The position numbers and the translations under genes are program-made. This document shows, piece by piece, positions 1 to 5,519 of a stretch of 5,560 nt of DNA (position 1 is the first letter of the stretch; every line of letters starts with the position of its first letter). The stretch is from Puniceicoccaceae bacterium (lineage in GTDB: Bacteria > Verrucomicrobiota > Verrucomicrobiia > Opitutales > Coraliomargaritaceae). The notes beneath the pieces are model-generated. The model saw only the letters and a list, made by a program, of their open reading frames with translations. It was not told the origin of the DNA and searched no databases. The DNA is taken from NCBI GenBank assembly GCA_003566795.1, contig PXBU01000307.1, positions 1 through 5,560 of the forward strand, written 5' to 3'.

Positions 1-1613
1 GAGTCGGGGTCCGGCTCGCCTTCCCGGGTCTGGCTGTCCTCCGCGCCATCTTCCTGCTGTGGGTCCTGCTGGGCGGATTCGCTCGCGTCACTGGGGTCCT
101 GTTGGGCCGGGTCGCTCTCCTCTTCGGCGGCACTTTCGTCCGGTGCGGGCTCGGCGTCTTGTGAGTCGGGGCTCTCGGAGGGCTCGCTGTCGGGTTCGCC
201 GGATTCCTGTGTATCTTGCTGCTGTTGTTCCTGCTGCTCCAGTAGCTCCTCGATAGCTTCGCGCACGGCCCGGATACGCGCTATGTCTTGTTGGATAGCG
301 CTGTCGTCGGGTCCCAGCTCCAGGGCGGATTCGAAAAGTGCTTCGGCGGAGCGGATTTCTTCCAGCGCCGTTTCGAGCTCGCCTGCCTCGTAGGCGGCGC
401 GTCCGATTTGGTGGGTGGCGTGGCCCATGTTATACAACGCATCTAGCTGGAGGGACCGGTCGTCTGTCTGTTGCATCGCCTCGGTGTAGAGCTGGTTGGC
501 CCGGGCGTAATCGCCGGCGATCAGCGCGGAGTGCGCATCGTTGAAAGCCTGGGTGTGGGCCTCGGCGGTGTGAGGTGATGCCATCAATAAACCAATCAGG
601 AGGACTGAGGCCGGGGTGGCCCCCGGTCGCCGGTTGCGCAGCAGTATTTCCAGTATCAGGCACAACAGTGCAGCGGCCAGCAGCCACTGGAAGCGCTCGA
701 CCGGCACCTCGACCAGTTCGGACTCGCGCTCCTCCCGCGGCAGAGTGGCCAGCACGGATCCGTAGAATGCATCGAGGGAGCCACCGCCCAGACGCGTGTA
801 GCTGCCGCCGGCCGCCTGAGCGATCGCTTGCAGGGTGGGCTCTTGCAGTCGGCTGCGGATTGGTTGACCCCGGTCGTCCCGAACAAAGACCTCCTCGCCC
901 GTCTCATTGCGAGTGCGCAGAAATTGCCCCTCGGGAGTGCCGACGCCGATCACGAAGATTTGGATGCCTCTCTCTGCGGCATCGCGGGCCGCCTCCACCG
1001 CCCGGTTGCCGGCGTCTTCACCGTCGGAGAGCAGGACGACGACCTTGACATTGTTGGCGGAGGGGAAGGCCTCGCTGGCCTCTTCGATCCCGCGCGCCAG
1101 ATCGCTGCCTTCGAGTGAGAACATGGCAGGATCGATGACGCGCAGGCTCTGCCGGAAGGTGCCGTAGTCGAGGGTGGGCGGCGTTTGTAGAAAAGCTTCG
1201 CCCGCGACGCCCACTAGGCCGATACGGTCGCTCCCCAGCCGGTCCACCAAGTCGAGGATAGCCAGTCGGGCGCGCTCCAGCCGGTTGGGGCGCAGATCGC
1301 TGGCGAGCATGCTTTTGGAGCAGTCCAGCACGAAAACGATATCCAGCCCGCGTGCCTTGCGCTCCGACCACTCGACACCGTATTGCGGACGGGCCAGCGC
1401 GAGACCCAGCACGCCAAAGGCGGCCACGATGAGGAGCGATTTGACCAGCCTGCGCTGGAGGCTGGCTTTTTCAGTCAGCTGCTCCAGCAGGCGGTTGGCC
1501 ACGAAGCGACCGAGTAGGTGGCTACGCTTACGCCAGCCCAGCGCGACCAGGCCAATGCTGATCAGCACGACTAATGGCGTGAGCACCAGCCAGATGGGAT
1601 GTTCGAAAGTCAT
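1..1613 (-). CDS. batB: BatB-BatC fusion: membrane vWA protein with C-terminal TPR domain and Q/E/D-rich tail (3' end off window)
   Basis: The frame is open from the ATG at 1613 to the window edge, giving 537 visible residues without a stop; the C-terminus is missing. Hydrophobic segments lie at about 5-26 and 58-76, with an Arg/Lys-rich loop between them. A vWA domain follows at about 90-290 with MIDAS motif D97-C-S-K-S101, S170 where the third MIDAS ligand (usually Thr) is expected, and S196-D-G-E199. A third membrane segment spans 308-325, and a signal-peptide-like stretch follows at 326-352. Residues 354-437 look like about two TPR helix-turn-helix units (AGDYARANQLYTEAM; YEAGELETALEEI). 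From about 455 the chain is Gln/Glu/Asp/Ser/Pro-rich and very acidic. The positive-inside rule puts both the vWA and TPR parts in the periplasm. BatB is normally a membrane vWA protein and BatC a TPR protein. The ATG overlaps the batA stop (ATGA), with no Shine-Dalgarno sequence visible. Family call is strong; exact function is not known. Confidence 0.93.
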   Translation of the reverse strand, partial: MTFEHPIWLVLTPLVVLISIGLVALGWRKRSHLLGRFVANRLLEQLTEKASLQRRLVKSLLIVAAFGVLGLALARPQYGVEWSERKARGLDIVFVLDCSKSMLASDLRPNRLERARLAILDLVDRLGSDRIGLVGVAGEAFLQTPPTLDYGTFRQSLRVIDPAMFSLEGSDLARGIEEASEAFPSANNVKVVVLLSDGEDAGNRAVEAARDAAERGIQIFVIGVGTPEGQFLRTRNETGEEVFVRDDRGQPIRSRLQEPTLQAIAQAAGGSYTRLGGGSLDAFYGSVLATLPREERESELVEVPVERFQWLLAAALLCLILEILLRNRRPGATPASVLLIGLLMASPHTAEAHTQAFNDAHSALIAGDYARANQLYTEAMQQTDDRSLQLDALYNMGHATHQIGRAAYEAGELETALEEIRSAEALFESALELGPDDSAIQQDIARIRAVREAIEELLEQQEQQQQDTQESGEPDSEPSESPDSQDAEPAPDESAAEEESDPAQQDPSDASESAQQDPQQEDGAEDSQTREGEPDPD

Positions 1614-2647
1614 GGTAGGCGGTGGTAGCGGGTGTTGCGCAGGAGTTGTTCCAGCCCGAGCAGCGCGAGGCCGAGCAGGGTGGGCCAGATGAAGAGTTCG
1701 GTGAAGCTGGCGTAGGAGCGTAGCTCGATCTCAGTCCGCTCCATTTCGTCGATGCGTTGGTAGATTTGTTCCAGCTCGCCGGCCGCTGTCGCACTGAAGA
1801 ACTCCCCGCCGGTCATCTCCGCGATCTGACGTAGGTCGCTATCGTCGAAACCGGATATTTCACTGCGGCCACGGTTGACTGGGCGGCCTGCGGAGTCGCG
1901 GATGACGCGGCCATTCTGATCCATTTCCGGGAGTGCGACCCGACCGCTGGATCCGGTGGCGATGGTGTAAACACGGACGCCGTGCGCCTGGGCCGCCTCA
2001 GCGGCACCGAGTGGCGAGAGCGTGCCGGCATTGTTTTCTCCATCAGTGAGCAGGATGACAACGCGACTGCGGTCCGGGTGGTCGCGCAGGCGATTGACGC
2101 TGGCCCCGAGTGCCGTGCCGATGGCGGTGCCCCGGCCGTCGATCTCTCCCAGATCAAGGCGTTGGAGGTTGCGCTTGAGCCAGTCGTGATTCAGCGTGAG
2201 CGGGCTGACGACATAGACTTCCGGTGCAAAAGCGATCAAGCCGATGCGATCATGGGGACGTTGGTCGATGAAGTTGTCGACCGCGCGGCGGGCCACATCC
2301 AGCCGCGTGACAATGTCGTCTTCGGTCGAGAGATCCAGTGCCCGCATGGAAAAAGACAGGTCGAGCGCGATCACGATATCGATCCCTTCGGCCTCGATGC
2401 TTTCATTGATGCGGCCCAGCTGTGGTCGGGCCAGTGCGATGATAATCGCGGCCAGGGCCAACAGGCGCAGTGCGAAGAGGAGCTTGCCGGGCTGGCTGCG
2501 CCGCTCGCGGCTGACCGCGCGGGCTAGTGCCGTGCTGGAAAAGCGCACGGCGGCCTCCGGGCCCATTCGCCCGGCCCACCAAGCCAGGATGGGCAGCAGT
2601 AGCAGCAGGGCGAAAAAGATCGGGTGCTGGAACTGGAAAAAGGTCAT
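1610..2647 (-). CDS. batA: BatA-type membrane-anchored vWA domain protein
   Basis: A complete 345-residue protein, the usual size for BatA. Membrane segments lie at about 8-26 and 56-74, separated by an Arg-rich stretch (R35 to K55). The vWA domain covers about 88-300 and has an intact MIDAS: D96-L-S-F-S100, T174 in GRGTAIGTAL, and T201-D-G-E204. A third membrane segment spans about 317-333, followed by a short basic tail (RNTRYHRLP). The positive-inside rule places the vWA domain in the periplasm and the tail in the cytoplasm. Family knowledge: BatA and BatB are paired vWA proteins of the aerotolerance/MoxR clusters, thought to bind each other or a substrate through metal; the process served is not settled. 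The start overlaps the preceding stop (ATGA), and an AGGAGG lies 10 bases upstream. The stop overlaps the next start in the same way. It is clearly paralogous to the next gene. Confidence 0.95.
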   Translation of the reverse strand: MTFFQFQHPIFFALLLLLPILAWWAGRMGPEAAVRFSSTALARAVSRERRSQPGKLLFALRLLALAAIIIALARPQLGRINESIEAEGIDIVIALDLSFSMRALDLSTEDDIVTRLDVARRAVDNFIDQRPHDRIGLIAFAPEVYVVSPLTLNHDWLKRNLQRLDLGEIDGRGTAIGTALGASVNRLRDHPDRSRVVILLTDGENNAGTLSPLGAAEAAQAHGVRVYTIATGSSGRVALPEMDQNGRVIRDSAGRPVNRGRSEISGFDDSDLRQIAEMTGGEFFSATAAGELEQIYQRIDEMERTEIELRSYASFTELFIWPTLLGLALLGLEQLLRNTRYHRLP

Positions 2648-3195
2648 GCGGCGCGCCCCTCCTCTCCTTGCAGGCGGTGAATCAGTTGTTTGGCCGTATC
2701 CATTAATTCACGACGCTGCTCCGAACTGAGTGCTTGCCGGGCAAATTTTACGCGGTCGCAGCGCTCCAGGAAACTGCGGATACCCTCCCGCTTATCCGGA
2801 TCCAGTGGCAGGCGGCTGCATAACTCGCTGCTGGTCTGGGAGGTGGCAGGCACGTCGAAGCGTGCCGCGATCAGGCGGCGCACGGCATTGGCACAGATGA
2901 GGGCGCAGCGCTCGTCGTCGATCGCTTGCGCGGCGGCATCGATCTCGGACAGCGCGGCAGCAGCTGGGTCGATGGGGGTGGTGGGCTGCTTGATGGAGCG
3001 CAGGTAGAGCCAGACGAACAGGCCAGCGATCAGCAGGACGGCCAGGCTGGCGAGCAGGATTTGCCAAAGACCGTAGCCGCTGGATAGCTCGATGGGACCG
3101 CGCACGTCCTCCAACGAAGGGCCGACTGGCAATTCGGGAAGTTGCATGGCCAGCATCGTAAGCGGAAAACTGCAGGTCGGGAGTGGCATCTGCAT
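2644..3195 (-). CDS. DUF4381-like single-pass membrane protein of the Bat/MoxR cluster
   Basis: With the ATG at 3195 the product is 183 residues. It has a short N-terminal segment (LPELPVGPSLEDVRGPIEL), one membrane helix at about 43-65 (LWQILLASLAVLLIAGLFVW) followed by RSIK, then about 115 soluble, mostly helical residues with the motif FLERCDRVKFAR near the end. This layout, and the place between DUF58 and BatA genes, match the DUF4381 proteins of gammaproteobacterial and related Bat clusters; no biochemical role is established. The basic residues after the helix suggest a cytoplasmic C-terminal domain. The frame runs open to an ATG at 3279, but that would overlap the DUF58 gene by 83 bases and encode Pro/Cys-rich shadow sequence. 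ATG 3195 lies one base after the DUF58 stop. ATGs at 3189, 3156 and 3147 are also possible, and none has a clear Shine-Dalgarno sequence, so the start is uncertain. Confidence 0.82.
   Translation of the reverse strand: MQMPLPTCSFPLTMLAMQLPELPVGPSLEDVRGPIELSSGYGLWQILLASLAVLLIAGLFVWLYLRSIKQPTTPIDPAAAALSEIDAAAQAIDDERCALICANAVRRLIAARFDVPATSQTSSELCSRLPLDPDKREGIRSFLERCDRVKFARQALSSEQRRELMDTAKQLIHRLQGEEGRAA
2658..2663 (-). promoter_or_regulatory. Shine-Dalgarno sequence of batA
   Basis: The minus strand reads AGGAGG here, 10 bases before the batA ATG at 2647, inside the last codons of the DUF4381-like gene. It supports the batA start and is the only strong Shine-Dalgarno match before any of the five starts in the window. 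Confidence 0.7.
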
Positions 3196-3196
3196 T

Positions 3197-4108
3197 TCAA
3201 TGACGGTTGGCCCGCTGGCGGAAGAGTTGACGCAGGGCGGGCAGGTAGGAGCCGGTGGTGCTGGCTTCGATCCAGTCAAGGCCTTGCTTGCGCATGCCGG
3301 AGTCGAAGGCTGCGGTGCGTTCGGTTGCGAGCTGACGGTAGCGTTCGCGCACGCTCCGACTGCCGCTATCGAGCTCGACGATTTCGCCGGTCTCGGCGTC
3401 TTCCAGCGTGATCAGGCCGACATTGGGCAGTTCGCGTTCGCGCGGGTCGGTGAGCGCGATGCTGATCAAGTCGTGACGTTGATTTGTCAGCGCGAGGGGG
3501 CTGAAGAGATCCGGATCGAAACCGGGAAGCAGTGCAGTGCGGGTACCCGAATCCAGGAAGTCGGAAACTAGAAAGGCGACTACTTTACGCCGCTGCAAGC
3601 GGTTGAGCGTGTCCAGCGCGACTTTGTGATTGGTTGCGTAGCCGTGCGGGCGGAAGAAGAGAATGTCGCGAATGACGCGCAGGATATGGCGGCGGCCTTT
3701 CTTGGGCGGGATGTAGAGCTCCACTTGGTCGGTGTAGAGCAGGAGGCCGACCTTGTCGTTGTTGCGGGTGGCGGAGTAGGCGAGCACGCTGGCGATCTCG
3801 GCGGCGCGCTCACGTTTACTCTGGTCGACGGAGCCAAAGATACCAGAGGCACTGAGGTCGATGATCAGCATCAGCGTAAGTTCGCGTTCCTCACGATACA
3901 CTTTGACGAAGGGCTTATCCATTTTGGCCGAGACATTCCAATCGATCGAGCGCACATCGTCGCCGATGGCGTATTCGCGCACTTCCTCGAAGTCGATGCC
4001 CCGGCCCTTGAAGGAACTGTGGTAGGCACCGGTGAACGATTCCGTGACGAGTTGCCGCGTGCGGATTTCGATGTGGCGAACTTTTTTGATGATCTCGCTG
4101 GTATTCAC
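3197..4108 (-). CDS. DUF58 family protein (vWA-like fold), cytoplasmic partner of MoxR
   Basis: A complete 303-residue protein with no membrane segment, so it is probably cytoplasmic. The family hallmark is present at about residues 35-61: GRGIDF, EVREYAIGDD, then R53-S-I-D-W-N. A vWA-like strand with the metal-site motif D84-L-S-A-S88 follows, and a further strand-like segment VVAFLVSDFLD lies at about 176-186. DUF58 genes almost always sit next to moxR genes and are thought to act with the ATPase; the molecular role is unproven. The start is a GTG at 4108: the frame has a stop (TAA) at 4138-4136 and no ATG or better start in between. No Shine-Dalgarno sequence precedes it, because the bases upstream belong to a heptamer repeat tract (4117-4144). 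The stop (TGA, 3199-3197) is one base before the next likely start, pointing to coupled translation. Confidence 0.94.
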   Translation of the reverse strand: MNTSEIIKKVRHIEIRTRQLVTESFTGAYHSSFKGRGIDFEEVREYAIGDDVRSIDWNVSAKMDKPFVKVYREERELTLMLIIDLSASGIFGSVDQSKRERAAEIASVLAYSATRNNDKVGLLLYTDQVELYIPPKKGRRHILRVIRDILFFRPHGYATNHKVALDTLNRLQRRKVVAFLVSDFLDSGTRTALLPGFDPDLFSPLALTNQRHDLISIALTDPRERELPNVGLITLEDAETGEIVELDSGSRSVRERYRQLATERTAAFDSGMRKQGLDWIEASTTGSYLPALRQLFRQRANRH

Positions 4109-4116
4109 TTTGTGAT

Positions 4117-4144
4117 GATGGCTGATGACTGATGATTAATGACT
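4117..4144 (+). repeat. Four-unit heptamer tract (GATGACT type) just upstream of the DUF58 start
   Basis: Four consecutive 7-bp units without insertions: GATGGCT, GATGACT, GATGATT, AATGACT. The tract ends only eight bases from the GTG start of the DUF58 gene (4108) and so lies in its translation leader on the minus strand. Related units occur at 4176-4189 (AGTGACT, GATGGCT) and, inverted, at 4230-4250. Confidence 0.75.
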
Positions 4145-4146
4145 GA

Positions 4147-4173
4147 TCTGCCTTCGCCAAAGGCTATGGCGGA
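4147..4173. repeat. Palindromic element between heptamer tracts
   Basis: The outer arms TCTGCC (4147-4152) and GGCGGA (4168-4173) pair with one G-T wobble. Inside, two exclusive five-base stems are possible: GCCTT/AAGGC (4150-4154 with 4160-4164) and CGCCA/TGGCG (4155-4159 with 4167-4171). In RNA this region could switch between two small hairpins. I have the impression of having met similar GTCCGCC...GCGAAGGC palindromes between genes of other bacteria, but this is unverified recollection. There is no T-run, so it is not a standard terminator. Confidence 0.6.
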
Positions 4174-4175
4174 CA

Positions 4176-4196
4176 AGTGACTGATGGCTGGTGATG
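4176..4196 (+). repeat. Short degenerate heptamer tract
   Basis: AGTGACT and GATGGCT are followed by a degenerate GGTGATG, giving two clear units of the 4117-4144 type in the same orientation. They are out of phase with the first tract (66 bases between the two GATGGCT units), on the other side of the palindrome at 4147-4173. Confidence 0.5.
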
Positions 4197-4209
4197 TCGC
4201 GCGACTTGC

Positions 4210-4228
4210 ATGCTTAATAATAAGGCAT
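4210..4228. other. AT-rich hairpin in the moxR-DUF58 gap
   Basis: ATGCTTA (4210-4216) can pair with TAAGGCAT (4221-4228), with one bulged base and a four-base loop (ATAA). It is the only AT-rich spot in the gap. No flanking T-run marks it as a terminator, and no -35/-10 pair around it makes it a clear promoter. Confidence 0.35.
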
Positions 4229-4229
4229 T

Positions 4230-4250
4230 CGTCATCAGTTATGAGTCATT
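4230..4250 (-). repeat. Inverted heptamer tract closing the moxR-DUF58 repeat region
   Basis: On the minus strand this reads AATGACT, CATAACT, GATGACG: three 7-bp units of the type seen on the plus strand at 4117-4144. The two tracts are thus inverted relative to each other and bracket about 85 bases. Short perfect arms such as AATGACT/AGTCATT could base-pair. Confidence 0.65.
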
Positions 4251-4263
4251 GGCGCATCGCGCC
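4251..4263. other. Small GC hairpin 11 bases after the moxR stop
   Basis: GGCGC and GCGCC form a five-base stem with an ATC loop, a short distance past the moxR TAG (4277-4275). The following minus-strand bases (AATGACTCATA) contain no T-run, so this is at best an mRNA 3'-end stabiliser or weak attenuator, not a standard intrinsic terminator. Confidence 0.35.
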
Positions 4264-4274
4264 TGCGCCCGCGC

Positions 4275-5270
4275 CTACGGCACCGGCACCGCATCAAAAA
4301 TATTACTGATGAGATCCTCGCTACTTATCTCTTCGGCTTCGGCTTCGTAGCTGGGGATGATGCGGTGGCGCAGCACGTCCATGCCGAGGTCCTTCACATC
4401 TTGCGGGATGACGTAGGCGCGGCCCTGCAGGAGTGCCCAGGCCATGGCCGCCAGCGTGAGGCTGATGGTCGCGCGGGGACTGGCGCCGAACTGGATGTAT
4501 TGGCCGAGGTCGAGTTTGAACTGGGCGGGGTCGCGGGTCGCGAGGACGAGGTCCACGATATAGTCCCGGATCTTGGGGTCGACGTAAACCTGGTTGACCA
4601 GCTCGCGCGCCTCTTGAATGGCCTCCAGCGAGGTGACGGAATTGACGCTGAGTTGCGGGGCCGTCGAGGCCATGCGGTCGAGGATCGCGCGCTCGTCAGA
4701 CTTGGTGGGGTAGCCCACCTTGAGTTTGAGCATGAAGCGATCCACCTGGGCCTCAGGCAGCGGGTAAGTGCCCTCCTGGTCGATCGGGTTTTCGGTGGCG
4801 AGCACCAGGAAGGGGTTGGGCAGCGGGTAGGTCTCATCGCCGATGGTGACCTGACGCTCCTGCATGGCCTCCAGTAGGGCACTCTGCACCTTGGCCGGGG
4901 CGCGGTTGATCTCGTCGGCCAGGATCAGGTTGGCGAAAATCGGGCCCTTCCGGGTATGGAAGGCCTCTTCGCGCGGACTGTAAATCAGCGTGCCGATGAT
5001 GTCGGTCGGCAGCAGGTCGGGCGTAAACTGGATGCGTTTGAAATCGGCAGCCGTGGCGGCGGCGAGCGTGCGGATGCTCAGGGTTTTCGCCAGGCCGGGC
5101 ACGCCTTCAAGTAACACGTGGCCATTGGCCAGCAGGCCCACCAGTAGTCGGTCAACCAGATACTGCTGGCCGACGATGACCTGGGCAATTTCCTGGCGCA
5201 GCTCCGGGATCCACCGGGCGAGCTGCTGGAGTTTTTCTTCGGTTTCGGGAGAGCTTGGATTTTGATTCAT
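4275..5270 (-). CDS. moxR: MoxR-family AAA+ ATPase
   Basis: A complete 331-residue protein of normal family length. The AAA+ core shows Walker A G56-V-P-G-L-A-K-T63, Walker B LILADE ending at D119-E120, sensor 1 in LATENP (N161), the arginine-finger region EAQVDRF (R178) and sensor 2 in GASPRA (R266). The C-terminal helical lid ends with LRHRIIPSYEAEAEEIS and VPVP. MoxR ATPases are AAA+ proteins regarded as chaperone-like, remodelling or activating partners that often carry vWA domains; here the partners are probably the DUF58 and Bat vWA proteins encoded downstream. It is the first gene of the cluster. The ATG at 5270 is the only plausible start, since no ATG, GTG or TTG is seen in frame just upstream, but no Shine-Dalgarno sequence precedes it. 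A 166-base gap with repeats separates it from the DUF58 gene, so it may be expressed partly on its own. Confidence 0.96.
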   Translation of the reverse strand: MNQNPSSPETEEKLQQLARWIPELRQEIAQVIVGQQYLVDRLLVGLLANGHVLLEGVPGLAKTLSIRTLAAATAADFKRIQFTPDLLPTDIIGTLIYSPREEAFHTRKGPIFANLILADEINRAPAKVQSALLEAMQERQVTIGDETYPLPNPFLVLATENPIDQEGTYPLPEAQVDRFMLKLKVGYPTKSDERAILDRMASTAPQLSVNSVTSLEAIQEARELVNQVYVDPKIRDYIVDLVLATRDPAQFKLDLGQYIQFGASPRATISLTLAAMAWALLQGRAYVIPQDVKDLGMDVLRHRIIPSYEAEAEEISSEDLISNIFDAVPVP

Positions 5271-5306
5271 GGTAGATGCGCAAGAATGACATTTGGGAAA
5301 GTGGAG

Positions 5307-5321
5307 AGTTTCATCGAAATC
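5307..5321 (+). repeat. Left copy of a 15-bp direct repeat flanking the upstream array
   Basis: AGTTTCATCGAAATC here and AGTTTCATTCGAATC at 5505-5519 match closely: identical first eight bases, then CGAA and TC, with one single-base insertion and one single-base deletion between them. The left copy abuts the heptamer array, sharing its final C with the first unit. Confidence 0.6.
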
Positions 5322-5446
5322 AGAGGACAGAGGTCAGAGGACAGAGGTCAGAGGACAGAGGGCAGAGGACAGAGGACAGAAGACAGAGGGCAGAGGACAG
5401 AAGACAGAGGACAGAAGACAGAGGACAGAGGGCAGAAGGCAGGGCG
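5321..5446 (+). repeat. Heptamer tandem array (CAGAGGA type), about 18 units
   Basis: From 5321 to 5432 the sequence is eight 14-bp units without any length change, of the form CAGAGGACAGAGGT, that is sixteen 7-bp units of consensus CAGARGR. Two degenerate units follow (CAGAAGG, CAGGGCG). Variation is limited to A/G at position 5 and to position 7. The array lies upstream of moxR, ending 51 bases before its start codon, and would be transcribed if the promoter is further upstream. Because seven is not a multiple of three, both strands stay open as artefactual frames with a 7-residue period. Confidence 0.93.
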
Positions 5447-5471
5447 GCGGGTGATGCGATGGCGACATCCG

Positions 5472-5499
5472 GCCTCTGTCCTCTGTTCTCCGGCTTCTG
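5472..5499 (-). repeat. Inverted four-unit heptamer tract
   Basis: On the minus strand this reads CAGAAGC, CGGAGAA, CAGAGGA, CAGAGGC, four units in exact 7-bp register but opposite in direction to the array at 5321-5446. The 13-base CCTCTGTCCTCTG at 5473-5485 is a perfect complement of CAGAGGACAGAGG, present several times in the array, so a long stem is possible with about 25 bases of non-repeat core between the tracts. Confidence 0.85.
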
Positions 5500-5504
5500 G
5501 AAAT

Positions 5505-5519
5505 AGTTTCATTCGAATC
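5505..5519 (+). repeat. Right copy of the 15-bp direct repeat
   Basis: AGTTTCATTCGAATC, matching 5307-5321, contains the palindrome ATTCGAAT (5511-5518). Together the two copies enclose the whole array-core-inverted-tract unit, as target-site duplications would, or as a duplicated piece of the moxR upstream region would. Confidence 0.55.

Larger units (their letters stand above)
1..5270 (-). other. Probable operon: moxR - DUF58 - DUF4381-like - batA - batBC
   Basis: All five genes lie on the minus strand in the order typical of Bat-type clusters. Spacing is 166 bases (moxR to DUF58), one base (DUF58 to DUF4381-like), then two four-base ATGA overlaps (2644-2647 and 1610-1613). The overlaps imply translational coupling and matched amounts of the three membrane proteins. 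The gap after moxR holds repeats and hairpins but no stem followed by a T-run, so read-through from moxR is plausible yet unproven. A BatD-type gene is expected next, beyond base 1; this is inference from other clusters. Confidence 0.8.

Noticed and set aside
582..584. Separate batC gene starting at an internal ATG (residue 344)
   Set aside because: It would cut through the hydrophobic core of the signal-like segment; no Shine-Dalgarno sequence precedes it and the frame is continuous with batB.
575..1048. Plus-strand open frame of 157 codons, rich in Arg and Pro
   Set aside because: Lies opposite the vWA part of the batBC frame, which reads through without a stop and has a complete MIDAS motif.
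1982..2527. Plus-strand open frame of 181 codons opposite batA
   Set aside because: Antisense shadow; the minus strand carries an intact vWA protein.
3196..3279. Longer start for the DUF4381-like gene at ATG 3279
   Set aside because: It would overlap the conserved end of the DUF58 gene by 83 bases and add Pro/Cys-rich residues typical of out-of-frame coding sequence.
3626..4132. Plus-strand open frame of 168 codons opposite the DUF58 gene
   Set aside because: Asp/Val/Ala/Gly-rich sequence typical of the antisense of a GC-rich gene; the minus-strand frame has clear DUF58 motifs.
4251..4263. Intrinsic terminator after moxR
   Set aside because: The stem is only five base pairs and no T-run follows on the minus strand.
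4365..4877. Plus-strand open frame of 170 codons opposite moxR
   Set aside because: Antisense shadow of the ATPase gene, without recognisable domain or start signal.
5321..5446. CRISPR array
   Set aside because: Units are 7 or 14 bp without unique spacers.
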